Source of the DNA: Ideonella sp.
Lineage (GTDB): Bacteria; Pseudomonadota; Gammaproteobacteria; Burkholderiales; Burkholderiaceae_C
Reading direction: 5' to 3'
NCBI GenBank assembly: GCA_016721465.1
Contig: JADKIA010000008.1
Location: 124,001-188,000, forward strand
DNA length: 64,000 nucleotides
The translations under genes and the position numbers were made by a program. Position 1 is the stretch's first letter; every line of letters begins with the position of its first letter. Of the stretch, positions 1 to 9,303 are shown one piece after another. The notes beneath the pieces were generated by a model, which saw only the letters and a program-made list of their open reading frames with translations, ran no database searches and was not told where the DNA came from.

Positions 1-1515
1 CGCAAGCCCCTTTCGGCCGAACGTGCGGCGGCCAATGCGCGCGGCGCACCCATGTCGATCTACGAGCTGCATGCCGGCTCATGGCGCCGCCACCCCGATG
101 GCAGCTACCACGACTGGGACATGTTGGCCACGTCGCTGCCCGGTTATGTGGCCGACCTGGGATTCACGCACATCGAGCTGCTGCCCATCACCGAGCACCC
201 GTTCTCGGGCTCCTGGGGCTACCAGACGCTGGGGCAGTACGCCGCCACCGCGCGTTTCGGTTCGCCCGAGGGCTTCTCCCGCTTTGTCGACGCCTGCCAT
301 GCCCAGGGCATCGGTGTGCTGCTCGACTGGGTGCCGGCGCATTTCCCGTCCGACGCCTTCGGCCTGGCCCAGTTCGACGGCACCGCGCTGTACGAATACG
401 CCGACCTGCGCGAGGGCTACCACAAGGACTGGAACACGCTGATCTTCAACTTCGCCCGCCGCGAGGTGCGCAACTTCCTGGCCGGCAGCGCGCTGTTCTG
501 GGTGGAGCGCTTCGGGCTGGACGGCCTGCGCGTGGACGCCGTGGCCTCGATGCTCTACCGGGACTACAGCCGCCAGCCGGGCGAATGGGTGCCCAACGTG
601 CATGGCGGGCGCGAGAACCTCGAAGCCATCTCGCTGTTGCAGCGCGTGAACGAGATCCTGGGCGCCGAGACACCCGGCGCGGTCACGCTGGCCGAAGAGT
701 CCACCGCGTTCCCCAAGGTGTCCGCACCCACCTGGGCAGGCGGCCTGGGCTTCCACTACAAGTGGAACATGGGCTGGATGCACGACACCCTGGCCTACAT
801 GGCACAGGACCCGGTGCACCGCCGCTACCACCACCACCAGATGACCTTCGGGCTGGTGTACGCCTACAGCGAGAACTTCGTGCTGCCGCTCTCGCACGAC
901 GAGGTGGTGCACGGCAAGGGCTCGCTGCTGAGCAAGATGCCCGGCGATGAGTGGCAGCGCTTCGCCAACCTGCGCGCCTACTACGGCTTCATGTGGGCCC
1001 ACCCCGGCAAGAAGCTGCTGTTCATGGGCCAGGAATTCGCCCAGCCCGGCGAATGGAACCACGAGGCCGAGCTGCCCTGGGGCCTGCTGGCCGACCCGAA
1101 ACACGCCGGCGTGCACGCCCTGCTGCGCGACCTGAACCGGCTCTACCGCCAACGGCCCGCGCTGCACCAGCTGGACACCGAGTCCGCCGGCTTCGAGTGG
1201 ATCGATGCGGAGGACGCTGATCATTCGGTCTACTCCTGGCTGCGCCGCGACGCCGCGGGCCAGATGGTGCTGGTGGTGTGCAACCTCACGCCCGTGCCCC
1301 GCGAAGGCTGGCGCCTGGGCGTGCCCGATCAAGCCGGCAGCCCCGCGGTCTGGCGCGAGGCGCTCAACACCGATTCCGCGCACTACGGCGGCAGCAACCT
1401 GGGCAACGGCGCGGCGCGCCTGGCCGTGCAGGCGGTGCCCGCGCATGGGCGGGCGCGGTCCATCGTGCTCACGCTGCCGCCGCTGGCCACGCTCTACCTC
1501 ACCCCAGACGCATGA
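1..1515 (+). CDS. glgB: 1,4-alpha-glucan branching enzyme GlgB (5' end outside window)
   Basis: GlgB cuts alpha-1,4-glucan chains and rejoins them as alpha-1,6 branches in glycogen; it acts in the cytosol. The frame is open from base 1 and the visible part begins inside the protein, so about 504 codons remain of a family usually 700 or more residues long. GH13 catalytic regions are clear: GLRVDAVASMLYRDY with the nucleophile Asp at 535-537, AEES with the acid Glu near 694-699, and LPLSHDEVVHGKGSLLSK near 880-930. A C-terminal beta domain follows to the stop. The TGA overlaps the glgX start (ATGA), so the two are probably one transcriptional unit with coupled translation. Identity is certain; only the true start is unseen. 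Confidence 0.96.
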   Translation, partial: RKPLSAERAAANARGAPMSIYELHAGSWRRHPDGSYHDWDMLATSLPGYVADLGFTHIELLPITEHPFSGSWGYQTLGQYAATARFGSPEGFSRFVDACHAQGIGVLLDWVPAHFPSDAFGLAQFDGTALYEYADLREGYHKDWNTLIFNFARREVRNFLAGSALFWVERFGLDGLRVDAVASMLYRDYSRQPGEWVPNVHGGRENLEAISLLQRVNEILGAETPGAVTLAEESTAFPKVSAPTWAGGLGFHYKWNMGWMHDTLAYMAQDPVHRRYHHHQMTFGLVYAYSENFVLPLSHDEVVHGKGSLLSKMPGDEWQRFANLRAYYGFMWAHPGKKLLFMGQEFAQPGEWNHEAELPWGLLADPKHAGVHALLRDLNRLYRQRPALHQLDTESAGFEWIDAEDADHSVYSWLRRDAAGQMVLVVCNLTPVPREGWRLGVPDQAGSPAVWREALNTDSAHYGGSNLGNGAARLAVQAVPAHGRARSIVLTLPPLATLYLTPDA

Positions 1516-3605
1516 TGAGTCTCTTGCCCGATCGGCTGCAGGACGGCCGCAGCGCACCCATGGGTGCGCTGGCTCGCGACGGCGGTGTGAACTTCGTGGT
1601 GTTCTCCGACCATGCGCTGAGCATCGAGCTGTGCATCTTCGACACCTCGGGATCCCGAGAGTTGCGCCGCTACCGCTTGCACGGCCCGCACGATGGCCTG
1701 TTCCACGGCTTCCTGCCAGGCCTGGGACCGGGCCTGGTCTACGGCCTGCGGGCGCATGGGCCCCATCAGCCGGAGGCCGGCCACCGCTTCAACGCCAACA
1801 AGCTGCTGCTGGACCCCTGGGCACGCGAGATCGTTGGGCGCCATGTCTGGCGGCCCGAGCACTGCGGTCACAGTCCGGGCCACCCGGACGGCCACCGCTC
1901 CTTCGACACGCGGGACAACGCGGGCATTGCGCTCAAGGCCCGCGTGGCCGCGCCACCCAGCGTGGCGCCGGCCTGGCACAACGCGCCGCGCATCGCGTCT
2001 GCGGACATGGTGCTCTACGAGGTGCATGTCAAGGGCTTCAGCCAGCGCTTGCCCGGTGTTCCCGAAGGCCTGCGCGGCACCTATGCCGGACTGGCTCATC
2101 CGGCCGCGATCGCGCACTTCAAGGCGTTGGGGGTGACCACGCTGTCGCTGCTGCCGGTGCACTACCACCTGGACGAGCCCGGCCTGGCCGAGCACCACAG
2201 GGTCAACTACTGGGGCTACAACACGATCGGCTTCTTTTGCCCCGACCCGCGTCTGGCGCAGCGCCATGACGACCCGGCGGAGGTGGCCCAAGAGTTTCGG
2301 TCGATGGTGCACACGCTGCACCAGCACGGCCTGGAGGTGGTGCTCGACGTGGTCTACAACCACACCGCCGAAGCCAGCGAATTCGGTGCCACGCTCAGCA
2401 TGCGCGGCCTGGACAACGCCAGCTGGTACCGGGCCGTGCCCGAGGATCGCAGCCGCTGCGACAACACCACCGGATGCGGCAACACGGTGCAGGTGGCCCA
2501 CCCGCGCGTCACGCAATGGGTGCTCGATTCGCTGCGCTGCTGGGTGCAGGAGTTTGGGGTGGACGGTTTCCGCTTCGACCTGGCCCCGGTGCTGGGCCGC
2601 ACCGCGCACGGCTACGACGCCCACGCGGCGTTCTTCACGGCGCTGCGGCAGGACCCGGTGCTGGCCCCCGTGCACCTGATCTCCGAGAGCTGGGATGCCG
2701 GCCATGGCGGCTACCAGGTGGGCCGCTTCCCGCCGGGCTTTCAGGAATGGAACGACAAGTTTCGCGACAGCGTGCGCCTGTATTGGCTGAACCAGCCCCA
2801 AGGCCCGCGCGTCGGCCGCGGTGAGTTCGCGCGTCGATTCACCGCATCCAGCGACCTGTTCCACCACGATACCCGCCGGCCGAGTGCCAGCGTCAACTTC
2901 ATCGCCGCCCACGACGGTTTCACGCTCGCCGATGTGGTGTGTTATCAAACCAAGCACAACGCCGCCAACGGCGAAGGCAACCGCGACGGGCGCGACGGCG
3001 AACCTTGCGCGGCCTTCGGCGACGAAGGGCCGAGCACCGACCCGTCGATCAAAGCCATCCGCAACCGCGTGCGACGCGCCATGCTGGCCACGCTGTTGCT
3101 GTCACAAGGCACGCCAATGCTGTGTGCCGGCGACGAGATCGGCAAGACCCAGGGCGGCAACAACAACGCCTGGTGCCAGGACAACGCGACCAGCTGGCTG
3201 GACTGGTCCGAGGCCGACACCGGCCTGATGGCCTTCGTGGCCGAGGCCCTGGCGCTGCGCCGCGCCGAGCCCGCGCTGCGCCACGACGCCTGGTTCCTGC
3301 CCGACCGCGGCGCCTTCACCTTGCGCTGGCTGGCCCCGGGTGGCCACGACATGCAGGTGGACGATTGGCATCACAGCGCCAGCCTGGGTTTCGCCTGCCT
3401 CATCTCCGGCGGCGGCGCCTCGGGCAGCGCCCCGCTGCTGATCTGCTTCAACCCCGAGCCGCTGGACATCCCGTTCACGCTGCCCCCCGGTCGCTGGGAA
3501 GTGGCGCTGGATTCCAGCGCCGAGCTGCCACGCGAGCCTGCTCTGCAGGCCACGCGGGCACTCACCGTTCCGCAGCGCTGCCTGCTGGTGCTGCGCAATG
3601 CGTGA
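1512..3605 (+). CDS. glgX: Glycogen debranching enzyme GlgX
   Basis: This 697-residue GH13 enzyme removes alpha-1,6 branches from phosphorylase-limit glycogen in the cytosol. The ATG at 1512 overlaps the glgB stop by four bases; an open frame extends further upstream but only as an overlap of glgB, so this start is chosen. An N-terminal CBM48-like beta domain (NFVVFSDHA, LYEVHVKGFS) leads into the barrel, with VVYNHTAEASEFG, DGFRFDLAPVLGRT (nucleophile Asp), LISESWDAG (acid Glu) and NFIAAHDGFTLADVV. Length and motif spacing are normal for GlgX/isoamylase-type enzymes. Together with glgB upstream and malQ downstream it forms a glycogen and maltodextrin set. Confidence 0.95.
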   Translation: MMSLLPDRLQDGRSAPMGALARDGGVNFVVFSDHALSIELCIFDTSGSRELRRYRLHGPHDGLFHGFLPGLGPGLVYGLRAHGPHQPEAGHRFNANKLLLDPWAREIVGRHVWRPEHCGHSPGHPDGHRSFDTRDNAGIALKARVAAPPSVAPAWHNAPRIASADMVLYEVHVKGFSQRLPGVPEGLRGTYAGLAHPAAIAHFKALGVTTLSLLPVHYHLDEPGLAEHHRVNYWGYNTIGFFCPDPRLAQRHDDPAEVAQEFRSMVHTLHQHGLEVVLDVVYNHTAEASEFGATLSMRGLDNASWYRAVPEDRSRCDNTTGCGNTVQVAHPRVTQWVLDSLRCWVQEFGVDGFRFDLAPVLGRTAHGYDAHAAFFTALRQDPVLAPVHLISESWDAGHGGYQVGRFPPGFQEWNDKFRDSVRLYWLNQPQGPRVGRGEFARRFTASSDLFHHDTRRPSASVNFIAAHDGFTLADVVCYQTKHNAANGEGNRDGRDGEPCAAFGDEGPSTDPSIKAIRNRVRRAMLATLLLSQGTPMLCAGDEIGKTQGGNNNAWCQDNATSWLDWSEADTGLMAFVAEALALRRAEPALRHDAWFLPDRGAFTLRWLAPGGHDMQVDDWHHSASLGFACLISGGGASGSAPLLICFNPEPLDIPFTLPPGRWEVALDSSAELPREPALQATRALTVPQRCLLVLRNA

Positions 3606-3700
3606 CCCACCCCGGAGCACCTTCGGCGCTGCCCCCTCAAGGGGGCGACGCCAGTGGCCCGGCAAAGCCGGCTCCACGGCGTCTGCTTGGTTGCGCCAGG
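3606..3700. repeat. GC-rich palindromic intergenic repeat between glgX and malQ
   Basis: The spacer holds a compact hairpin GCCCCCT-CA-AGGGGGC at 3631-3646, followed by the paired run GGCCCGGCAAAGCCGG near 3656-3671. This combination (a CCCCC/GGGGG hairpin followed by a CCGGC...GCCGG stem) resembles the dispersed REP-like intergenic element I know from Comamonadaceae and relatives. It could act as a transcript-stabilising or terminating structure after glgX. Only one copy was noticed here, so calling it a dispersed repeat rests on recollection rather than on this window. Confidence 0.5.
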
Positions 3701-3743
3701 TCGATGCATCAACGAAGGCGCGCGGCGCCACGGAGCAACTGAC

Positions 3744-5297
3744 ATGAAGACCCCCGCCCGCTCCAGCGGCGTGCTGCTGCACATCACCTCCCTGCCCGGC
3801 CCGCACGGCATCGGTGACTTCGGCCCGGCGGCCTACCGCTTCGCCGACTGGCTGCAGCGCACCGGCCAACACATCTGGCAATGGCTGCCCACCACGCCCA
3901 TCGGACCCGGCAATTCGCCGTACCAGAGCGTGTCGGCCTTCGCCGGCAGCCCCTTGATGGTGGCCCTCGAGCCTCTGGTGGAGCACGGCTGGCTCAAGCC
4001 TCCCGCCGCACCCGTCGGCGGTTTTGACGAGCTGCGCGTGCACTTCGAGCGCGTGGTGCCATGGCGCCTGACCCAGTTGCGCGAGGCCTTTGCCGGCTTC
4101 GAGGCGCGGGCCACCGCGGCCGACCGGGCCCAACTGCAGGAGTGGGCGGACCTGCACGCCTACTGGCTGGACGACTACACACTGTTCATGGCGCTGGAAA
4201 CCGCCCATGCTGGCCAGCCCTGGTGGACCTGGTCGGCGGCGCTGCGCGACCGCGATCCGCTTGCGCTGGCCGAGGCCACCGCGCAGCACGGTGGCGAGAT
4301 TGGTTTCTGGCGCTTCGTGCAATGGTGTTTCGACACCCAGTGCGCGGCGCTCAAGGCCTACTGCAACCAGCGCGGCATCGCGTTGATGGGCGACCTGCCG
4401 ATCTTCATCGCCCACCACAGTGCCGACTGCTGGGCGCGGCCCGACCTGTATCACCTGGACGATCAATGCCAGCCCACCGTGGTGGCCGGTTGCCCGCCCG
4501 ACGACCTGGGTCCGCTGGGACAACGCTGGGGCAACCCCTTGTACCGCTGGGACCGCATGGCCGCCGAAGACTTCGCCTGGTGGACTTCGCGCGTGCAGCG
4601 CGCACTGGACCAGGCCGACATCTTCCGCATCGACCACTTCCGCGGCTTTGCCGGCTACTACGAGATCCCGGCATCCAGCCCCACGGCGCAGATCGGCCGA
4701 TGGGTGCCCGGCCCCAGACGCGCGTTGTTCGACGCCATCACCAAGGCGCTGGGGCCGCTGCCCATCGTGGCCGAGGACCTGGGGTTGGTCACGCCCGACG
4801 TGACCGAGCTGCTGGCGCAGACGGGTTTCCCGGGCATGAAGCTGATCTGCTTCGCCTTTGGCGGCGACGCCAGCAGCGACTTCCTGCCACACAACTACCG
4901 GCCCAACTGCATCGTCTACAGCGGCACGCACGACAACGACACCGCGCGCGGCTGGTGGGACGCCGCCCCGGAACACGAGCGCCGCTATGCCGGCACCTAC
5001 CTCGCGTGTTCAGCGTCCGACGTGCACTGGGCCATGATCCGGGCGGCCAGCAACTCGGTGGCCGCGATGGCCGTGTTCCCGCTGCAGGACGTGCTCGGCC
5101 TGGGCACGGAACACCGCATGAATGTGCCCGGCACCCTGGGCGACCCGAACTGGACCTGGCGCTTCAGCTGGGCCATGCTGGGCACCGAACCCGGCCGCGT
5201 GCTGGCCCTGATCACCGCCGCCAGCGGGCGCGGACCGATCGACCCGCTGGGTCTGCCGCGGCGTGCGTCCGGCGGAGGCAGCGCGGCGTCGTACTGA
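3744..5297 (+). CDS. malQ: 4-alpha-glucanotransferase (amylomaltase) MalQ
   Basis: MalQ (GH77, 517 residues) transfers alpha-1,4-glucan segments between maltodextrins, disproportionating products of starch and glycogen breakdown. The start ATG at 3744 has a GGAG at 3732-3735 and begins directly with the family's N-terminal strand (SSGVLLHITSLPGPHGIGDF). Further motifs are GNSPYQSVSAFAGSPL, IFRIDHFRGFAGYYEIPA (nucleophile Asp), AEDLGLVTPDV (acid Glu) and YSGTHDNDTARGWW. Length is typical for bacterial amylomaltases. It follows glgX by 138 bases that contain the palindromic repeat, so co-transcription is likely but not certain. Confidence 0.95.
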   Translation: MKTPARSSGVLLHITSLPGPHGIGDFGPAAYRFADWLQRTGQHIWQWLPTTPIGPGNSPYQSVSAFAGSPLMVALEPLVEHGWLKPPAAPVGGFDELRVHFERVVPWRLTQLREAFAGFEARATAADRAQLQEWADLHAYWLDDYTLFMALETAHAGQPWWTWSAALRDRDPLALAEATAQHGGEIGFWRFVQWCFDTQCAALKAYCNQRGIALMGDLPIFIAHHSADCWARPDLYHLDDQCQPTVVAGCPPDDLGPLGQRWGNPLYRWDRMAAEDFAWWTSRVQRALDQADIFRIDHFRGFAGYYEIPASSPTAQIGRWVPGPRRALFDAITKALGPLPIVAEDLGLVTPDVTELLAQTGFPGMKLICFAFGGDASSDFLPHNYRPNCIVYSGTHDNDTARGWWDAAPEHERRYAGTYLACSASDVHWAMIRAASNSVAAMAVFPLQDVLGLGTEHRMNVPGTLGDPNWTWRFSWAMLGTEPGRVLALITAASGRGPIDPLGLPRRASGGGSAASY

Positions 5298-5571
5298 GCG
5301 CGCCGGCAGGCCCGCGTCGCGGCCCGGGCGCCCATCGGCGTGCCGACTCGATGGACCGACGGGCCGGCACTTTGTTGCCGGTCAACGCCCGGCCCACCAG
5401 CCGCGCGGCGACGCCGCGCAATGAGCCAGCTCAATCCATGACGGCGACCGATGTGGTCCGCTTGGCCTTGTCTGGTGGGCGCGGTTGAAGGCGGCCCCAG
5501 GATGCAGGCTGGAACGGCCTCGACGGTTCGGCCCGGCCGGTCAGTTCATGGCGCAACATTGGAGGACCATC

Positions 5572-7347
5572 ATGACCCGTTCGTTCGGAGCTTCGAACTG
5601 GACCATCCCGCGGCGGTGGCTCAGCCCACTTCAAGGCGTGCTCGGGCTGCTGCTGGCACTGACGGGCGGCACGGCCCCGGCCCAGCCGACGGGCTACGAC
5701 GCGGTCTCGGGCATGTTGGTCATCCCGTCCGTGCAGGTTGGCGCCGAGGTGTACGCGAACGTGCGCCTGCTCAACCTCGGCAGCTTCCGGTTCATCCTGC
5801 AAACGGCGGACCTGCAGAACCCGCCGGGCGCCAGCGTGGCGCGCTACGACCCGGCCTCGGGGCTGCTCAGCATCCCCGCGGTGAAGGTGGGCGCCGAGAC
5901 CTACCTTGATGTCACGCTCCTGAACCTCGGCAGCTTCACGTTCACGCTGCAGACCGCCACCTTGCTGCCCACCGAGACCTTGGCGGCGGTCAATGAGCTG
6001 CTGCGCAAGAGCGAGACGCTCTGGGCCACGGCTGTGCCGACGAGCGGGGCGGCCCGTATGTCGTTGAGCGACGCGTGCTACCGCAACGACGGACGCACCC
6101 GGGACTACCTCGTCACCGAGGTCGACACCGACCCCAGTGGTTTCCGCAGCCAGTATGCCTACCGCGTCGGCGAGAAGCTGGCCAATCTGCAGGTGCTGGC
6201 GCAGCGCACGACCACTGTGCCAGGCGGGGGTACGCGCCAGGAACTCGATGTGCAATACGACGCCAGCCTCACCGATGGGTCGGCGGTCGCCGCCGTGACC
6301 GCCACGGTGGTCAGTGGCAACACGGCGGGTTCGCCGGGCTGTCGCACGGGTCAAGCCTCGTCGACCTGGCGCTACTTCGGCAACCAGCAACTGGTCCAGG
6401 TGGGCGCGCGGGCGCTCAACATCCGCGACGAGCGCTACCTGATGTCGAGCGGCAACGTTGCGTCCCCGGCCGTCAACTACACCCGCGCGGTGGATTGGGT
6501 GGTGAACGACCCGATGGGCAATGCCACCTACGTCATCGTCAGCGGCCCGGGGCCGGCAGCCTCGGTGGGCGGCGTGCCGACGGCGTTCTCGCTGAAGATG
6601 ATCTCGCCGCGACTGTTGCGCAGCGCCGCCGAATTGGCAGGGGTGACGGGGAACTACCTCAACTGGATGGACGACGATGGCTTCCGCTATTGCCGTATTG
6701 CCGGCTCGGGTGTGCCATTGGCCGCGCTGGCCGACTGTGCCGGCCAAGGCGCCAAGGACACCAGCTGGGGCTGGACCACTTCGACGCTGAGCGCGGCGGC
6801 CGATGCCTCGTTCGACAACCTGGGCTTCGTGGTCAGTGGCCTCTACACCTTTGCCGTCTACAACGACGATGGCTGGAAGACCGTCAACGGCCACGCGGGC
6901 CGCACGCCGATCGCCGTCTACACCGATGTGCTGGAAAGCCTGCCCTACCGCTTCGTCGACGTGGCGAGCACGGGGGCCTCGGCGGACTTGTTCCCGCACC
7001 TGAAGTTCGGCGCGATGTCCATCGCCCAAGTAAGGACCAACCTGCTGAGCGCAACGCCCGCCGCGATGAACGTCAGCTGGACAGCGCTGCCGGCCGGCAA
7101 CCCCTACCGCGTGTACGAGGTCTGGGAGTATTTCCAGGGCGCGAAGGTCGGCAATGCGAGCGGCGTGTTCTTCCCGGCGTACCGTTCACTCGCCGAACTG
7201 TTTCCGGGCAGCAACGTTCAGTCGGTCGGCAATTGGCCCGTCTCGCCCAAGCCATCCGCCATGTCGAGCAAGGCCTACTCCGAGTTCCTGCTGCTGTACA
7301 CCGATCGCAAGGACCAGCAGATCCGCAGCAAGGTGTCGTTCAACTGA
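5572..7347 (+). CDS. Secreted protein of unknown function, tandem paralogue 1
   Basis: A 591-residue protein whose function I do not recognise. The ATG at 5572 has a strong GGAGG at 5561-5565. An N-terminal signal peptide (LQGVLGLLLALTGGTAPAQ) points to export. Mature residues about 43-130 hold two near-repeats, each beginning YDxxSGxLxIPxVxVGAExY and ending LLNLGSFxFxLQTAxL. The remainder is a single region with many aromatic and glycine residues (for example WRYFGNQQLVQVGA, YTFAVYNDDGWKTVNGHAGR). The next gene encodes a protein of exactly the same length and very similar sequence, so this is a tandem duplication. It lies between glucan enzymes on both sides, which hints at, but does not show, a role in polysaccharide use. 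Confidence 0.85.
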   Translation: MTRSFGASNWTIPRRWLSPLQGVLGLLLALTGGTAPAQPTGYDAVSGMLVIPSVQVGAEVYANVRLLNLGSFRFILQTADLQNPPGASVARYDPASGLLSIPAVKVGAETYLDVTLLNLGSFTFTLQTATLLPTETLAAVNELLRKSETLWATAVPTSGAARMSLSDACYRNDGRTRDYLVTEVDTDPSGFRSQYAYRVGEKLANLQVLAQRTTTVPGGGTRQELDVQYDASLTDGSAVAAVTATVVSGNTAGSPGCRTGQASSTWRYFGNQQLVQVGARALNIRDERYLMSSGNVASPAVNYTRAVDWVVNDPMGNATYVIVSGPGPAASVGGVPTAFSLKMISPRLLRSAAELAGVTGNYLNWMDDDGFRYCRIAGSGVPLAALADCAGQGAKDTSWGWTTSTLSAAADASFDNLGFVVSGLYTFAVYNDDGWKTVNGHAGRTPIAVYTDVLESLPYRFVDVASTGASADLFPHLKFGAMSIAQVRTNLLSATPAAMNVSWTALPAGNPYRVYEVWEYFQGAKVGNASGVFFPAYRSLAELFPGSNVQSVGNWPVSPKPSAMSSKAYSEFLLLYTDRKDQQIRSKVSFN

Positions 7348-7359
7348 GCCGCCAAGACC

Positions 7360-7388
7360 ACCGAGCCCGGCGCGCCGCCGGGCTCGGT
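7360..7388 (+). terminator. Perfect 12-bp hairpin after tandem paralogue 1
   Basis: ACCGAGCCCGGC (7360-7371) and its exact complement (7377-7388) enclose a five-base loop, starting 12 bases after the stop codon. The following bases (GTGGCCCTGTCTAG) are only weakly T-rich, so it may end or attenuate the transcript rather than act as a textbook terminator. Confidence 0.6.
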
Positions 7389-7497
7389 GTGGCCCTGTCT
7401 AGCGTTTGGCTAACGGTGGTCTTTGACACTGCACGACGTCGGGCCCCAGGTGGACATCGGGCTCGCCATCGGACCTCGGCAGATTTCGGAGACCCCC

Positions 7498-9273
7498 ATG
7501 CCCCCTTCAAGCAAGCGCGCCCTTGCCGTGCCTTCTCGGCACTGGCGGGTCTGGATCCAGGCCATGCTCGGTCTGGCACTGGCCCTGGTCGGCAGCACCT
7601 CGGCGGCGCAGCCGACCAGCTACGACGCCGCGTCGGGCATGCTGGTCGTTCCATCGGTGCAGGTCGGGGCCGAGGTCTACACGAACGTGCGCCTGCTCAA
7701 CCTCGGCGGCTTTCGGTTCGCGCTGCAGACCGCCGACCTGCAGACCCCACCAGGAACCGCCGTCGCGCGCTATGACGCGGCCTCGGGCCTGCTGGCCATT
7801 CCAGCCGTGAAGGTGGGCACCGAGGTCTACCTCGATGTCACGCTGCTCAACGTTGGCAGCTTCACCTTTGCACTGCAGACGGCCGACTTGCTGCCCGCCG
7901 AAACACTGGGCGCGGTGAACGATCTGTTGCGAAAGACCGAGACGCTCTGGGCCACGGCAGCGCCGGTCAGCGGTGCGGCCCGCATGTCATTGACCGATGG
8001 CTGCTACCGCAACGATGGCCGCACCCGCGCCTACCTGGTCAGCGAGGCCGATGCCGACCCGGCCAACTTTCGCGGCCAGTACGCCTACCTCGTCGGAGAG
8101 AAGCTCGGCAACCTTCAGGTGCTGGCCCGCCGCAGCGTCACCGTGCCCGGCGCCGGCAACCGCGAGGAACTGGATGTGCAGTACGACGCCACCTACGGCG
8201 ACGGCTCGGTGGCGCATGCGGTGCTGGCCACGGTGGTCAGCGGCAGCACGCTGGGCGTGCCCGGCTGCAGCACGGGGCAATCGGCGTCCAACTGGCGCTA
8301 CTTCGGCAACCAGCAGCTGGTGCAGGTCGCGGCGCGCTCGCGCAACATCCGCGACGAGCGCTATCTGATGTCGACGGGCAATGTCGCCTCGCCCGGCGTT
8401 TACTACACGCGCGACGTGCAGTGGTCCATCAGCGACCCGATGGGCAATGCCACCTACGTGGTGGTCAGCGGCCCGGGGCCGGCGGCCACCGTCGGAGGCG
8501 TGGCAAGCCCGTTCTCGCTGAAGATGGTCTCGCCACGTCTGCTGCGCAGCGCGCCCGAGTTGGCGGGCAAGACCGGCAACTTCCTCAACTGGCTGGACGC
8601 CGACACCTTCCGCTTCTGCCGCATTGCCGGGTCGGGTGTGCCGGTCGCCGCCCTGGCCGATTGCACGGCCCAGGGCGCCAAGGACAATGCCTATGGCTTT
8701 GTCAGCTCGACGCTCAACTCGACTGCCGATGCCTCGTTCGACAGCCTGGGTTTCGTGGCCGGCGGCCTCTACACCTTCGCCGTCTACAACGACGATGGCT
8801 GGAAGACCATCAACGGGCATGCAGGCCGCACGCCGATCGCGGTCTACACCGATGTCCTGGAGAGCCTTCCCATGCGCTTCGTCGACATGGCGGGCGCGGG
8901 TGCCACGGCGGACAAGTTCCCTCGCCTGAGCTTCGGCGGCATGTCCATCGCGCAGGTGCGCAGCAACCTGCTCAGCGCCAGCCCGGCAGCGATGGGTGCG
9001 AGTTGGACCGCCTTGCCCGCGGGCGGCCCCTTCCGCGTCTACGACCTGTGGGAGTACTTCCAGGGCGCCAAGACCGGCAACGCGGGCGGCGCCAGCACCC
9101 CGGGCTACCGCTCGTTCATCGAGTACTTCCCCGGCAGCAAAGCCCTGTCGGCCAGCGGCTGGCCGGTTTCACCCAAACTGGCGGCCATGTCGAGCAAGGC
9201 CTACGCCGAGTTCGTGCTGTTGTATGTCGACCGCGACGACCTGCAGATCCTGAGCAAGGTGTCGTTCAACTGA
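7498..9273 (+). CDS. Secreted protein of unknown function, tandem paralogue 2
   Basis: The second copy of the tandem pair, also 591 residues. The ATG at 7498 is preceded by CGGAG at 7487-7491. The signal peptide (MLGLALALVGSTSAAQ) is followed by the same two repeats (YDAASGMLVVPSVQVGAEVY and YDAASGLLAIPAVKVGTEVY) and the same long C-terminal region, including VYNDDGWKTINGHAGRTPIA. Differences from copy 1 are scattered substitutions without indels in the parts compared, which suggests both copies remain under selection. Its stop is 30 bases from the 3' end of the convergent amylase gene. Function unknown; probably periplasmic or extracellular. Confidence 0.85.
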   Translation: MPPSSKRALAVPSRHWRVWIQAMLGLALALVGSTSAAQPTSYDAASGMLVVPSVQVGAEVYTNVRLLNLGGFRFALQTADLQTPPGTAVARYDAASGLLAIPAVKVGTEVYLDVTLLNVGSFTFALQTADLLPAETLGAVNDLLRKTETLWATAAPVSGAARMSLTDGCYRNDGRTRAYLVSEADADPANFRGQYAYLVGEKLGNLQVLARRSVTVPGAGNREELDVQYDATYGDGSVAHAVLATVVSGSTLGVPGCSTGQSASNWRYFGNQQLVQVAARSRNIRDERYLMSTGNVASPGVYYTRDVQWSISDPMGNATYVVVSGPGPAATVGGVASPFSLKMVSPRLLRSAPELAGKTGNFLNWLDADTFRFCRIAGSGVPVAALADCTAQGAKDNAYGFVSSTLNSTADASFDSLGFVAGGLYTFAVYNDDGWKTINGHAGRTPIAVYTDVLESLPMRFVDMAGAGATADKFPRLSFGGMSIAQVRSNLLSASPAAMGASWTALPAGGPFRVYDLWEYFQGAKTGNAGGASTPGYRSFIEYFPGSKALSASGWPVSPKLAAMSSKAYAEFVLLYVDRDDLQILSKVSFN

Positions 9274-9303
9274 GCCTGTGAGACGCCAGACCCGTCGCGC
9301 GAA

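Noticed and set aside
3102..4976. A 624-codon minus-strand frame
   Set aside because: Antisense to glgX and malQ, both of which are unmistakable enzymes.
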